Source: CAYXZO01 sp964469505 (GTDB lineage: Bacteria; Fidelibacterota; UBA8477; JABMPR01). Taken from it: 59,113 bases of DNA. The position numbers were made by a program, and so were the translations under genes. The stretch spans positions 1 through 59,113 of the forward strand of contig CAYXZO010000005.1 of the NCBI GenBank assembly GCA_964469505.1, given 5' to 3'. Positions 1 through 8,113 of the stretch are shown piece by piece (the first letter of the stretch is position 1; every line of letters starts with the position of its first letter). A model generated the notes under the pieces. The model made no database searches, was not told the DNA's origin, and was given only the letters and a program-made list of their open reading frames with translations.

Positions 1-350
1 ATGGCCACCAGCTGGAAAAGGCGTGCACCTGCTTGTACGGTGTAGGTGAAATCCTTAATGTTATCAACCATTGCGATGAGTTCACCGCGATAGCCGCCGT
101 CAATAAGACCGATTGAATTGGCCATACGTAGGGGAGTTTTGCTAATACTGGAACGGGGGATTAGAAAGTAGGCTCGACCGTCGGCCGGAGCGCAGGCGAT
201 TCCCAAGTGAATTGGCACGGTGCTGCCAGGTTCGATCACGTACTCTTTGGGCACGAAAAGGTCTAATCCGGCGTCACCAGGGTGATAACGGGAGTGATTT
301 TGGTAAAGTTTAGCAATTTCCATCGTAAAAGGGCGGATGAAAAGTTTCAT
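1..350 (-). CDS. dut: dUTP diphosphatase (dUTPase), 3' end cut by window edge
   Basis: Hydrolyses dUTP to dUMP and pyrophosphate, which keeps uracil out of DNA and supplies dUMP for thymidylate synthesis; it acts as a cytosolic homotrimer. Reading the minus strand from ATG 350-348, the first 116 residues show motif 1 (PGDAGLDL, residues 24-31), motif 2 (PRSSIS, 65-70), motif 3 (GLIDGGYRGEL, 81-91) and a motif 4-like GARLFQLV near the cut. The last glycine-rich motif lies outside the window. An internal ATG at 323-321 is in frame, but the upstream start keeps the usual N-terminal strand. It lies about 40 bases downstream of comM and probably shares its transcript. Confidence 0.9.
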   Translation of the reverse strand, partial: MKLFIRPFTMEIAKLYQNHSRYHPGDAGLDLFVPKEYVIEPGSTVPIHLGIACAPADGRAYFLIPRSSISKTPLRMANSIGLIDGGYRGELIAMVDNIKDFTYTVQAGARLFQLVA

Positions 351-390
351 GGAGCCTAAAGTATGCACAGTCCGGAGAAGGGCAAGTCAA

Positions 391-1926
391 TCAAGCATAC
401 CAGGCTTGGCGGTCCAAGGTACGATATTGAATGGCTTCACCCACATGTTGGGCCTGGATTTCCGGCACACCTTCCAGATCGGCGATGGTTCGGGATACTT
501 TCAAAATACGATCGTAGGCACGAGCGCTCAAACCAAGCTGGGAAATGGCCTGCCTTAGCAGCTTTTCTCCCGCTTCGTCGATAGTACATATATGCCGGAT
601 CAATTTTGGCGGCATGTCGGCATTGCAGTAGATGTTGGGATAATTTTTAAAACGTTCCAGCTGTCGATCCCTGGCCCGCTGCACCCGCTCCCGGATAATA
701 GCTGAGGATTCCCCCGGCTGACGAGAGGCCAAATCCTCAAAGGGGATGGCCGGGACCTCGATGTGCAAGTCGATGCGATCCAGCAGGGGACCGGAAATCT
801 TGGCCATGTAACGTTGGATTTCGGAGCTAGTACATTCACAGGTGTGACGGGGATCCGTTGCATATCCGCAGGGACAAGGATTCATTGCCGCCAGCAGAAT
901 GAAATTGGCCGGATAGGTGAGGGACATGGCCGCCCGGGAAATGCTCACTTCTCCATTCTCCAGGGGCTGGCGCAGCACCTCCAGCACGTTTTTGCGGAAT
1001 TCAGGTAACTCATCTAGGAAAAGTACCCCGTGATGAGCCAGACTCACTTCTCCAGGTCGGGGAATTCTTCCGCCACCCACCAAGGCGGCGTCGGAAATGG
1101 TATGGTGTGGTGACCGGAATGGTCGGGTGGCTACAATGCCTTCCTGTGAAACCAGGCCCGCGACGGAGTGGATTTTGGTGGTTTCCAGAGCTTCTTCCAG
1201 GGTCATCTGGGGCAAAATGGTGGGAAAGCGTTTGGCTAGCATTGTTTTACCCGAACCAGGAGGGCCGATCATCAGCACGTTGTGCCCCCCGGCGGCGGCC
1301 ACCTCCAGCGCTCGTTTTACGTGAGCCTGTCCCCGCACTTCAGCGAAATCAACAGCATAATTCCGTGCCTGTTTAAAAAGTTCCTCCAATTGGACTTTAA
1401 CGGGCTCCAGTTTCAGTTCACCGTTCAGAAATCTCACCGTCTCTAGCAGTGACCGGGCGGGATATACCGCTACTTCTTCGGTAATGGCGGCCTCGGAAGC
1501 GTTTTCAGCCGGCACCAACAAGCCTCGCTTACCATTGCGACGGGCCCCTATGGCGCAGGGAAGGGCACCTTTGATGCTGCGCAGAGAGCCATCCAGGGAC
1601 AGTTCACCCAACAGGATAAAATTTTCTAGCAAATCGGGGCGGACATAACCCAGCGCTGTTAGAATTCCGATGGCGATGGGCAAATCGAAGGCAGACCCCT
1701 CTTTTTTCACATCAGCAGGAGCCAGATTGACGGTGTAGTTTTTAGGAGGAAAACGGAAACCGGAGCTCTTGATAGCGGTAATGACCCGTTCTTTGCTTTC
1801 TTTCACGGCCGCCTCCGGCAGACCTACTGTAGTGTAGTGGAAAGCGTTGAACTCGACGCTTACCTCCACTTCAACCAAATAGGGTTCAATACCCAAAACG
1901 GCGCTACTATACACCCTGGCTAACAT
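391..1926 (-). CDS. comM: YifB/ComM-family Mg-chelatase-like AAA+ ATPase
   Basis: 511 residues, the normal length for YifB/ComM. In naturally transformable bacteria ComM is a hexameric helicase that drives branch migration during integration of incoming DNA; elsewhere the role is less clear. The N-terminal third is the S5/Lon-like domain (VGLPEAAVKESKERV near 34-48). The AAA+ part has Walker A GPPGSGKT at 221-228, the family block FRSPHHTISDAALVGGG and a Walker B region LFLDELPEF. The C-terminal Mg_chelatase domain has the CPCGY and CTC cysteines. A GAGGAAG Shine-Dalgarno precedes the ATG. A ComEA-like gene also lies in this window (43990), compatible with DNA uptake, though this is only suggestive. 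Confidence 0.93.
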   Translation of the reverse strand: MLARVYSSAVLGIEPYLVEVEVSVEFNAFHYTTVGLPEAAVKESKERVITAIKSSGFRFPPKNYTVNLAPADVKKEGSAFDLPIAIGILTALGYVRPDLLENFILLGELSLDGSLRSIKGALPCAIGARRNGKRGLLVPAENASEAAITEEVAVYPARSLLETVRFLNGELKLEPVKVQLEELFKQARNYAVDFAEVRGQAHVKRALEVAAAGGHNVLMIGPPGSGKTMLAKRFPTILPQMTLEEALETTKIHSVAGLVSQEGIVATRPFRSPHHTISDAALVGGGRIPRPGEVSLAHHGVLFLDELPEFRKNVLEVLRQPLENGEVSISRAAMSLTYPANFILLAAMNPCPCGYATDPRHTCECTSSEIQRYMAKISGPLLDRIDLHIEVPAIPFEDLASRQPGESSAIIRERVQRARDRQLERFKNYPNIYCNADMPPKLIRHICTIDEAGEKLLRQAISQLGLSARAYDRILKVSRTIADLEGVPEIQAQHVGEAIQYRTLDRQAWYA

Positions 1927-2002
1927 GACTTCCTCTTGTTTGGTTTTACTACTAACCGATATCTAAAAAAACTCCCTGCAGCTTGAACCGCTTAAGGGAG
2001 AA

Positions 2003-2920
2003 TCACATGCAATTTCGGTCGAAAGCGCGTTCTATGATGAGCTTGTTGATGTAGGGCCAGCGGCGCCGTTTTTTCTGCAGCGTATCAAATTCCCGGTTGA
2101 ATTCTTCCATGGAATTAAAACCATGTTTCTGCGCTAATCTTTCCAGAAAGGCTTTGTCCTGGAACCGTTCCGGTGATCGATGGTTAATGCATTCCACTTC
2201 CACTGCCAGGTTGATTATGCGTTCCTCAAGGGAGGTTAAAGTGCTACTGTCTGGAACTAGGGGCTCCAAACTGGCAATGGTGTCCACAGCCGAGGATGAA
2301 TCAAGAAAATCCAGAGCTTCGCTGGTGGCCAGTGCTTTCTGTCGGCGGCGCTGTTCCGCTTCCAGAGAATCGGGTAAGGCCGATTGGCTGCCCAGATACA
2401 GGGCTAAGATGCTCTTATCCTGGGATTTCAGCTTGCGATGGGCATAAAAAAGGGCTTCATAAAACGGCTTCCGCTGGTTGAAATCCACTTCATAGAAGAG
2501 GTCGATCCAACTGATGAATTCCCGGAAGGCTTGGGGATCATTGGTTTGCAATTCCAGGAGCTCTTTCCAAATGGCGAATAGAGCACCCACTTTTTTCCGG
2601 AATTGGTACAACTTCCGTTGGGGAACTCTGATATTACGGTAAGCCAATCCGCGGGCCTCATACATGCTGGCCAGATAGCTGAACAGAAAAACCTGCTTCT
2701 CATCAAAAGAAAGGGTTTTCCAATAAAGGCTTTGGGCGGCGGCTACATAGTTCTCAGCACCCATTTTAGTTTGCGCCAGAGTTGGCATACAACTTATACC
2801 TAGCAGCAAGACCAGCGCCCATGTAGCCGGAAGTTTCAGAATGGAATACTGCTCGATTCTAGCCCCGCTCATAGCTCGATTTGAAATAAAGTTAACCAAC
2901 GACACAAAACATGCTAACAA
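2003..2920 (-). CDS. Unknown secreted, helix-rich protein
   Basis: No family recognised. A hydrophobic segment (LPATWALVLLLGISCMPTLAQ, about residues 30-50) looks like a signal peptide ending in LAQ. This suggests that the true start is an internal Met, most likely Met17 (codon at 2872-2870), which would give a signal of normal length. The mature part is rich in charged residues and predicted helix, with many Leu, Glu and Arg and no obvious catalytic motif. Near the C terminus is a stretch resembling a short folding motif (FLERLAQKHGFNSMEEFNREF). It sits between ispG and comM on the same strand, so co-transcription is likely. A periplasmic location is inferred only from the signal. Confidence 0.6.
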   Translation of the reverse strand: MLACFVSLVNFISNRAMSGARIEQYSILKLPATWALVLLLGISCMPTLAQTKMGAENYVAAAQSLYWKTLSFDEKQVFLFSYLASMYEARGLAYRNIRVPQRKLYQFRKKVGALFAIWKELLELQTNDPQAFREFISWIDLFYEVDFNQRKPFYEALFYAHRKLKSQDKSILALYLGSQSALPDSLEAEQRRRQKALATSEALDFLDSSSAVDTIASLEPLVPDSSTLTSLEERIINLAVEVECINHRSPERFQDKAFLERLAQKHGFNSMEEFNREFDTLQKKRRRWPYINKLIIERAFDRNCM

Positions 2921-3024
2921 TTCTTCCCATTGAGGCCACCGGATCTACTGGAAATTCAGGCGTCAGGATTTCTTCAGATAGTGCTTTCCCGTTTAGCTGG
3001 TACAGCTCGAAGTGCCGGTGTTTT

Positions 3025-4947
3025 TCAGGCCGGCTCTTTCCAATCACCGTTGAGCTTGATAATTTCCACCAATCTTTCCAGCGCCTGGGACTCGGGAATG
3101 TGACGGGCTACTATTTCGTGGCCTTTGTATAGGGTTATTAATCCCGGTCCGGCACCGACATATCCGTAATCCGCATCCGCCATTTCCCCGGGACCGTTAA
3201 CAATGCAGCCCATCACGGCAATTTTCAACCCCTTGAGATGTCCTAAACGGCTTTTCACTAGGGCCGTGACTTTTTCCAGGTCGAAAAGGGTGCGACCGCA
3301 GGAGGGGCAGGCGATGAACTCAGTGGTGGTGATCCGTACCCGTGCCGCTTGGAGAATCTGATATGTCAGGCGGCGCAAATAATGCGGCTGGGCTTGGGGA
3401 GCTTCCAGCCATATTCCATCGCCGAAACCTTCCAGCAATAAACCACCGGTTTGAGCCGCGGCGGCCAGGGTTAGACTGTTTTCGTCTAAATCAGCATATC
3501 TTAATTTGAACACTACCGGATAATGATTTTGGGTCTCCACTAGTTTCATTACAGCCCGTCGCAGCTCGTGATACGCGGCGGGGGAGGTTGCTTCCAGTAA
3601 GAGTATCGCCCCGGAAAAATTATTTAATTTTGAAATAACCTCGGTAGTTAAGCCGTCAGCAGTGCACTGCAGGAGAAAAGGCTGGGAGGTGGGAGTTGGT
3701 GGTAATTCTTCGGTAGTGATAATCCTTAGGGCTTGTGGAATGTCGGTAGTATTGGTTCTGTACAGTCCCCATAGCTCGACTGGCCAATCAGACGGAATGT
3801 CGTCTACCAAAGAAATATCCAGAAATTCAACCGCTTGTTCTTCTTTTTGCCAATTGCCCTGTGGGGTTTTTGAGTATCCCAAAGCAGACCAATTGGAGAT
3901 TACGGTATTTTTTCCGCTGAGGAAAACCCGAACCGGTTGAGAGCCTCCTAATGGTCCCACCGCTTTGGTGGGCCGGCGTTGGTAATGATAGGGATCTTTT
4001 AAAACAGATACTTTTTCTGATTCGATCGCTTGGGATTCGAAAGCCTCGACGACAGCCAGCAGCTGACGGGCTACCGGTACTTCGGCCAGGGGGTTTTCTG
4101 TGAGCGATACCCGAATGGTATCGCCTAAGCCGTCGGCCAGCAGAGCTCCGATGCCCACCGCTGATTTTACCCGCCCCTCCAGACCCGACCCGGCTTCGGT
4201 TACACCTAAGTGGAGAGGGTAGCAGGCCGACTTTTCAAGCATTCGCGCCGCCAACAAACGATAGGCGGCTACCATAACCACCGGATTACTGGCTTTTAAG
4301 CTGATAACCAGGTTGTGAAAGCCTTCTGTTCGACAAATCTCGATGAACTCCCAGGCCGATTCCACCATCCCTTCGGGGGTATCTCCGTACCGGTTCATTA
4401 TTCTTTCGGCCAAACTGCCGTGATTGACTCCTATGCGTAGCGCGGTGCCATACTCACGGCAAGTCTCCAGCAAGGGTCTCAGTTTGGCGTGAATGCGTTC
4501 CAGTTCCGCGGCTTCCTCAGCAGGGGAGTAATCGCCTTTGGTTACATGTTTACCCCCCACATAATTCCCGGGATTGATACGTACTTTGGCTACTATGCGA
4601 GCGGCTATCTCAGCCGCTTTAGGGGTGTAATGTATGTCGGCGATCAACGGCACCTGACATCCTTGACGTCGAACTTCCTTTTGGATTTCAGCCAAAGCTT
4701 CCGCGGCTTTCAGATTGGGAGCCGTGATACGGACGTAATCACATCCTGCCCGTGCCAGAGCCACTACCTGCTCTGCTGTGGCCTGGATGTCCAGGGTCGG
4801 GGTAGTAGTCATAGATTGGATGCGAATGGGGTAAGCGGCTCCTAACGGTATTCCTCCAATATCCACGGTGCGAGTGGGGAGGCGCTGCCGTTGATTATAA
4901 TTTACACAGTAAGGAGGGTAATTTGGGGTAACACTGTCCGTCTGCAT
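3025..4947 (-). CDS. ispG: 4-hydroxy-3-methylbut-2-enyl-diphosphate synthase (long form)
   Basis: Converts methylerythritol cyclodiphosphate to HMBPP in the non-mevalonate isoprenoid pathway. It is a cytosolic [4Fe-4S] enzyme that needs a reductant. The N-terminal TIM barrel is clear (IQSMTTTPTLD, YVRITAPN, PLIADIHY, RINPGNY, RIGVNHGSL). The C-terminal reductase-like domain holds the cluster ligands in CPSCGRT and GCIVNGPGE within the last 100 residues. At 640 residues it is far longer than the roughly 370-residue E. coli enzyme. The extra 250-odd residues lie between the two domains, as in the long IspG of Bacteroidetes, Chlamydiae and plants. It is divergent from pepP; no convincing promoter was seen in the 95-base gap. 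Confidence 0.95.
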   Translation of the reverse strand: MQTDSVTPNYPPYCVNYNQRQRLPTRTVDIGGIPLGAAYPIRIQSMTTTPTLDIQATAEQVVALARAGCDYVRITAPNLKAAEALAEIQKEVRRQGCQVPLIADIHYTPKAAEIAARIVAKVRINPGNYVGGKHVTKGDYSPAEEAAELERIHAKLRPLLETCREYGTALRIGVNHGSLAERIMNRYGDTPEGMVESAWEFIEICRTEGFHNLVISLKASNPVVMVAAYRLLAARMLEKSACYPLHLGVTEAGSGLEGRVKSAVGIGALLADGLGDTIRVSLTENPLAEVPVARQLLAVVEAFESQAIESEKVSVLKDPYHYQRRPTKAVGPLGGSQPVRVFLSGKNTVISNWSALGYSKTPQGNWQKEEQAVEFLDISLVDDIPSDWPVELWGLYRTNTTDIPQALRIITTEELPPTPTSQPFLLQCTADGLTTEVISKLNNFSGAILLLEATSPAAYHELRRAVMKLVETQNHYPVVFKLRYADLDENSLTLAAAAQTGGLLLEGFGDGIWLEAPQAQPHYLRRLTYQILQAARVRITTTEFIACPSCGRTLFDLEKVTALVKSRLGHLKGLKIAVMGCIVNGPGEMADADYGYVGAGPGLITLYKGHEIVARHIPESQALERLVEIIKLNGDWKEPA

Positions 4948-5042
4948 GCCCTATGGTAAGGCTTTTCAGCTTCAGATAAAAAGGAAAGCTGTTAAGCAAC
5001 TTTATATTCATTCTTTGACACTATGCTTTACATTTTGGCCTT

Positions 5043-6374
5043 ATGCAAAAACCGTTAAGTGATCTCCATCGTCGAACATTAGCCACTCGACGTAAAAAAG
5101 TTCTCCGGTCCCTGGAAGGTGGGGTAGCCATTTTAAAAGGTGCACCACCACCCATTCGCTCCCATGACACTGAATACGCGTATCGGCAAGATTCTGATTT
5201 CTTGTATCTAACGGGATATACCGCACCGGGTGCTGCATGTATTCTCAATCCCAATAGCAGCAAACCCTTCACCTTGTTTGTGATGCCGAAAGACCCCGAG
5301 AAAGAAGTCTGGACCGGCCGACGTCTTAGTTTCGAAGAAACCAAAGCGCTCTTTGACGCGGATGAAGTCTTGGATATCGCGGTATTTGAAGAAGCAGCTT
5401 ACCAGGCTATGAAGGGGGCCAGGCGGGTATTTATTCCCTTTAATCACGATCAGGCCTTTCGGCATACCATGGTGGATATGCTGCACCGGGTTCAGCAAGA
5501 ATTACACCGGGTGGGGGAACCTCCCCAAGGTTTGGATCCCCTAGGAGCAATTGTCCACGAAATACGGCTTTTTAAAGACGAATTCGAACTGGAATGTATG
5601 CGTAAAGCAGCCAGGATCTCGGCAGAAGCCCACACTCTGGCTATGGAAGCTGCCCGACCGGGTATGTATGAATATGAATTGGAAGCCCTGATTGACTATC
5701 ATTTCCGGCGTTCAGGAGCTACAGGACCTTCGTACCTCACCATTGTAGCGGCTGGAGCCAATGCCACTGTCTTACACTATGTCCATAATCGGGACCGCCT
5801 GCAATCGGGACAGTTGGTGTTGATAGATGCTGGGGCTGAAGTGGAGGGTTATGCCGCCGACATCACTCGTACTTTTCCTGTGGATACAAAATTCGGCAGT
5901 TCGGCCCGGGCACTCTATGAGGTGGTATTGCGAGCCCAGAAAGAGGTCCTGGAGGCAGCCCGTCCGGGGGTAACCTTTGAGGAACTCCATGAGCTGGATG
6001 TGCGTTTGCTGTGCGAAGGGCTGATAGAACTGGGGCTGCTTGAAGAAAAGCTGGAAACAGCCATTGAATCAGGTAGTTATAAGAAATATTTCATGCACCG
6101 CACCGGCCATTGGTTGGGCTTGGATGTACACGATGTGGGGAATTATCGCTGCGATGGCCAATCGCGTAAACTGCAACCCGGTATGGTTTTCACTGTCGAA
6201 CCAGGACTTTACATCAATGAGGAGGCTGCAGTTCCCGACGAATTCAGGGGATTGGGAATCAGAATCGAAGATGATGTTCATATCACAGATAATGGAGCGG
6301 AGATTTTAACTCTGGGTACTCCTAAAGAAATCAAGGAAATCGAACAGCTGCGGGAGAAAGGATTCTCTGTATGA
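5043..6374 (+). CDS. pepP: Xaa-Pro aminopeptidase (M24B)
   Basis: Removes N-terminal residues that precede proline; a cytosolic dimetal enzyme of the pita-bread fold. The 443 residues contain the AMP_N domain in the first 140 (YRQDSDFLYLTGY and the following strand pattern), then the catalytic domain. Metal ligands are visible in DAGAEVEGYAADITRTF (two Asp), HRTGHWLGLDVHD (His), the Glu of VEPGLY and the Glu of RIEDDVH. Length and order are normal for PepP. Its stop TGA overlaps the ATG of the next gene (ATGA at 6371-6374), so translation of the UshA-like gene is probably coupled to it. A TTGACA lies at 5015-5020, but no -10 box is at the right distance. Confidence 0.95.
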   Translation: MQKPLSDLHRRTLATRRKKVLRSLEGGVAILKGAPPPIRSHDTEYAYRQDSDFLYLTGYTAPGAACILNPNSSKPFTLFVMPKDPEKEVWTGRRLSFEETKALFDADEVLDIAVFEEAAYQAMKGARRVFIPFNHDQAFRHTMVDMLHRVQQELHRVGEPPQGLDPLGAIVHEIRLFKDEFELECMRKAARISAEAHTLAMEAARPGMYEYELEALIDYHFRRSGATGPSYLTIVAAGANATVLHYVHNRDRLQSGQLVLIDAGAEVEGYAADITRTFPVDTKFGSSARALYEVVLRAQKEVLEAARPGVTFEELHELDVRLLCEGLIELGLLEEKLETAIESGSYKKYFMHRTGHWLGLDVHDVGNYRCDGQSRKLQPGMVFTVEPGLYINEEAAVPDEFRGLGIRIEDDVHITDNGAEILTLGTPKEIKEIEQLREKGFSV

Positions 6375-7486
6375 GATACTCCTTTAAACACCTACTGTTT
6401 TTGTTGTTATTCATGATTCCCGGTTTTTATGGTTGTCGTTCCCAACCTCAACCGGGAGCCGATGAAATAATTCTGCTACTGGCCGCCAGCAACAACGGTG
6501 AAATAGATCCCTGCGGGTGAAAGTTTCATCCACTTGGCGGTCTCGCCAGGAAGACAACTCTTTTAAAGCAATACCAGAAAGAAGCTCCTACTTATTTTGT
6601 AGATGCAGGGGATGTCTTTTTCGCCCGTCCCCATTTACCATCTGCTAATCTTGAGTTTGAGATAAAAAAAGCCCGGCGCATTTTGGAAGCCTATAATATC
6701 ATGGGGTGCCGGGTTATGAACGTGGGCGTTAACGATTTAGCGGCCGGGAAAGATTTTATCCTGGAACTCCGGCGTGAAGCCAAATTTCCCTTCATTTCAG
6801 CGAATATTATTGATAAACAGAAACGGCAAGCCCTGTTTCCCCCTTATGAGATCATAGAAACGCCGTTAATGAAAATCGGATTCGTGGGGGTAACGGTTGG
6901 TGGGGGAGGTTTCCCGGATTTCTCCTTTGCCGATCCCATTACTACGGTTAAAAAATATGTGGCCCAGATCCGCCCCGAAGTAGATGTGGTGGTCATCCTG
7001 GCCAATGTCAACGACCGGCTCGAGCAGAGGTTGGCTAATATTGAGGGAGTAGATTTCATAGTTCGGTCCCGCACTCCCCGTTTATCCTCTACTCCGATGG
7101 TAATTAATCATGTGAATGTATTGCGATTAGGGAATCGTGGAAAATATGCGGGAATAGTGCATCTCCGTGAGCATCATCAGGGGCGATATTACCGGGACAT
7201 TTCCAGTAAACGGAACCGGTTGAAATTCATCCAGCGGCGACTAGCACGCCTGAAAAAGGAAATTCCCGCTGAAAAAACGCTAGAAGAATACTACCAGGAC
7301 AATCCGACCCGCTTGCGTCTGGTAAAGAACCTGAAGGGTGAACGGGACAAACTATTGAAGCAGCTTGGAGAAAAGGCTAATACTTTTTGGTTTGAGACGG
7401 TAGGATTGGACAAAAAGATCGCCGATGATCCGCAGATCGACAAACTGCTGAACGACGTTCGTCAACCTAAGTCCAAAACTGAGTAA
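6371..7486 (+). CDS. UshA-like metallophosphatase-fold lipoprotein, probable selenoprotein (TGA at 6518-6520 read as Sec50)
   Basis: ATG 6371 overlaps the pepP stop. The frame runs 49 codons to TGA 6518-6520 and then on, without another stop, to 7486: 371 residues if the TGA is decoded. The N terminus is a lipoprotein-type signal (hydrophobic core, then GFYGC with Cys22). The TGA follows Pro-Cys-Gly and precedes KFHPLGGLARK. From memory, relatives of the cytochrome-associated 5'-nucleotidase-like group carry PCGC before a GGLARR-type stretch here, so TGA replaces a Cys codon. A SECIS-like hairpin follows. Later blocks echo UshA (FVDAGDVFF, NVGVND, VVVILANVNDR), but the usual His ligands are missing (GVND for GNHE, no final GHxH). 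The last 100 residues are basic and coiled-coil-like. Phosphatase activity is doubtful; a redox role for Cys48-Gly-Sec50 is inference. The alternative is a point-mutated pseudogene. Confidence 0.8.
6518..6550 (+). promoter_or_regulatory. Candidate bacterial SECIS element downstream of UGA
   Basis: After TGA 6518-6520, bases 6533-6539 (CTTGGCG) pair with 6544-6550 (CGCCAGG): seven consecutive pairs including one G-U, closing the four-base loop GTCT at 6540-6543. The apex reads GGTCT, as in the E. coli fdhF SECIS loop where the G and U contact SelB. Loop distance from the UGA (19 bases) is within the bacterial range known to me. The same bases encode the conserved LGGLAR, so part of the pairing could be chance; that caveat lowers confidence. 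Confidence 0.65.
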
Positions 7487-7494
7487 AAACTATT

Positions 7495-7523
7495 TTGCCT
7501 CTGGGAGGGTGGCTAATTATATT
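7495..7523 (+). promoter_or_regulatory. Sigma70-type promoter of tRNA-Gly
   Basis: TTGCCT at 7495-7500 and TATATT at 7518-7523 are separated by exactly 17 bases, and the tRNA begins 18 bases after the -10 box. The same TTGCCT -35 box and 17-base spacer occur in front of tRNA-Pro (55789-55817). Confidence 0.75.
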
Positions 7524-7541
7524 CCGCCCGCTTTTTGCCAG

Positions 7542-7614
7542 GCGAGAGTAGCTCAGTTGGTAGAGCACCACGTTGCCAACGTGGATGTCGCGGGTTCGAG
7601 CCCCGTCTCTCGCT
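7542..7614 (+). tRNA. tRNA-Gly(GCC)
   Basis: Full cloverleaf: acceptor GCGAGAG pairs with CTCTCGC; D arm GCTC/GAGC; anticodon stem CCACG/CGTGG with loop TTGCCAA (anticodon GCC at 7575-7577); T arm GCGGG-TTCGAGC-CCCGT. The discriminator is T7614 and the CCA end is not encoded. It stands alone between the UshA-like gene and the XRE regulator, with its own promoter and terminator. Confidence 0.97.
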
Positions 7615-7637
7615 CGGTAACCAAGAGTCCCTCCGAA

Positions 7638-7663
7638 AGCCTCCCATCTCCGGGAGGCTCTTT
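7638..7663 (+). terminator. Rho-independent terminator after tRNA-Gly
   Basis: AGCCTCCC (7638-7645) pairs with GGGAGGCT (7652-7659) around a six-base loop, followed by CTTTGTT. It lies 23 bases after the tRNA and just before the 3' end of the leftward XRE gene, so it may also limit opposing transcription. Confidence 0.75.
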
Positions 7664-7664
7664 G

Positions 7665-7976
7665 TTATAAGGGCTTAACGTGGATTTCTACTTTTACCAG
7701 CTTGTATTGTAAGTTCCGCAAGGCGTCCAGGGCTGCATTGAGTTCCAGCGAATACACCTGCGGTTCCAAATAGCTTAAAAGGCGGGGTACGGTTAATTGA
7801 TAAGCGGCGGCAATTTTTTGCAGCGTTTCGTAGGTGGGGTCCACCTGGCCGCGTTCAATGCGACTGATGGTGCCTGGATGCAGTCCAGCTCTCCGGGCCA
7901 ATTCTTTCTGTCGCAGTTGATGGGCTTCCCGTACCTGTCGGAGAATTTCGCCCACGGGGATAGTGCGTTGTTCCAC
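7665..7976 (-). CDS. XRE-family helix-turn-helix regulator
   Basis: 103 residues. Residues 10-65 form a Cro/C1-type HTH (RQVREAHQLRQKELARRAGL, then TISRIERGQVDPTYETLQKI), a strong match for DNA binding as a dimer. The C-terminal 35 residues (LELNAALDALRNLQYKLVKVEIHVK) look like a short dimerisation segment without a ligand or peptidase domain. No toxin partner is adjacent, so a toxin-antitoxin role is not supported. It is a lone leftward gene between tRNA-Gly and pcm. Its start is supported by an AGGGAAGGAAG purine run just upstream. A small palindrome at 8059-8073 in the divergent gap could be an operator, but this is untested. Confidence 0.85.
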   Translation of the reverse strand: MEQRTIPVGEILRQVREAHQLRQKELARRAGLHPGTISRIERGQVDPTYETLQKIAAAYQLTVPRLLSYLEPQVYSLELNAALDALRNLQYKLVKVEIHVKPL

Positions 7977-8113
7977 TTCCTTCCCTCTTCACCTTTTAGG
8001 TTGGTTTCTTAGGCAATATAAGTCAATTTAAAACAAATGACGCCACTTTTCCTCGCAGGCGGAATATATCCGCGACACTCAGCGGGAAAATGGGCTGCCG
8101 ATAAAGGGTTGAA

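Noticed and set aside
5015..5043. TTGACA before pepP as a promoter
   Set aside because: No -10-like hexamer lies 16-18 bases downstream; the ATG is reached first.
6683..7486. Short conventional gene starting at Met 6683
   Set aside because: It would start mid-domain and leave out the lipoprotein signal and the PCG-TGA-KFHPLGGLARK block, which read on continuously; the start at 6371 with TGA decoding explains more.
7542..7614. tRNA next to the selenoprotein candidate as tRNA-Sec
   Set aside because: Its anticodon is GCC (Gly), arms are of normal length and it lacks the long variable arm of tRNA-Sec.
8059..8073. Palindrome GCGGA-ATATA-TCCGC between the XRE gene and pcm as an XRE operator
   Set aside because: Five-base arms only, and its minus strand also reads like the TATATTCCGCC promoter context; not enough to assign an operator.
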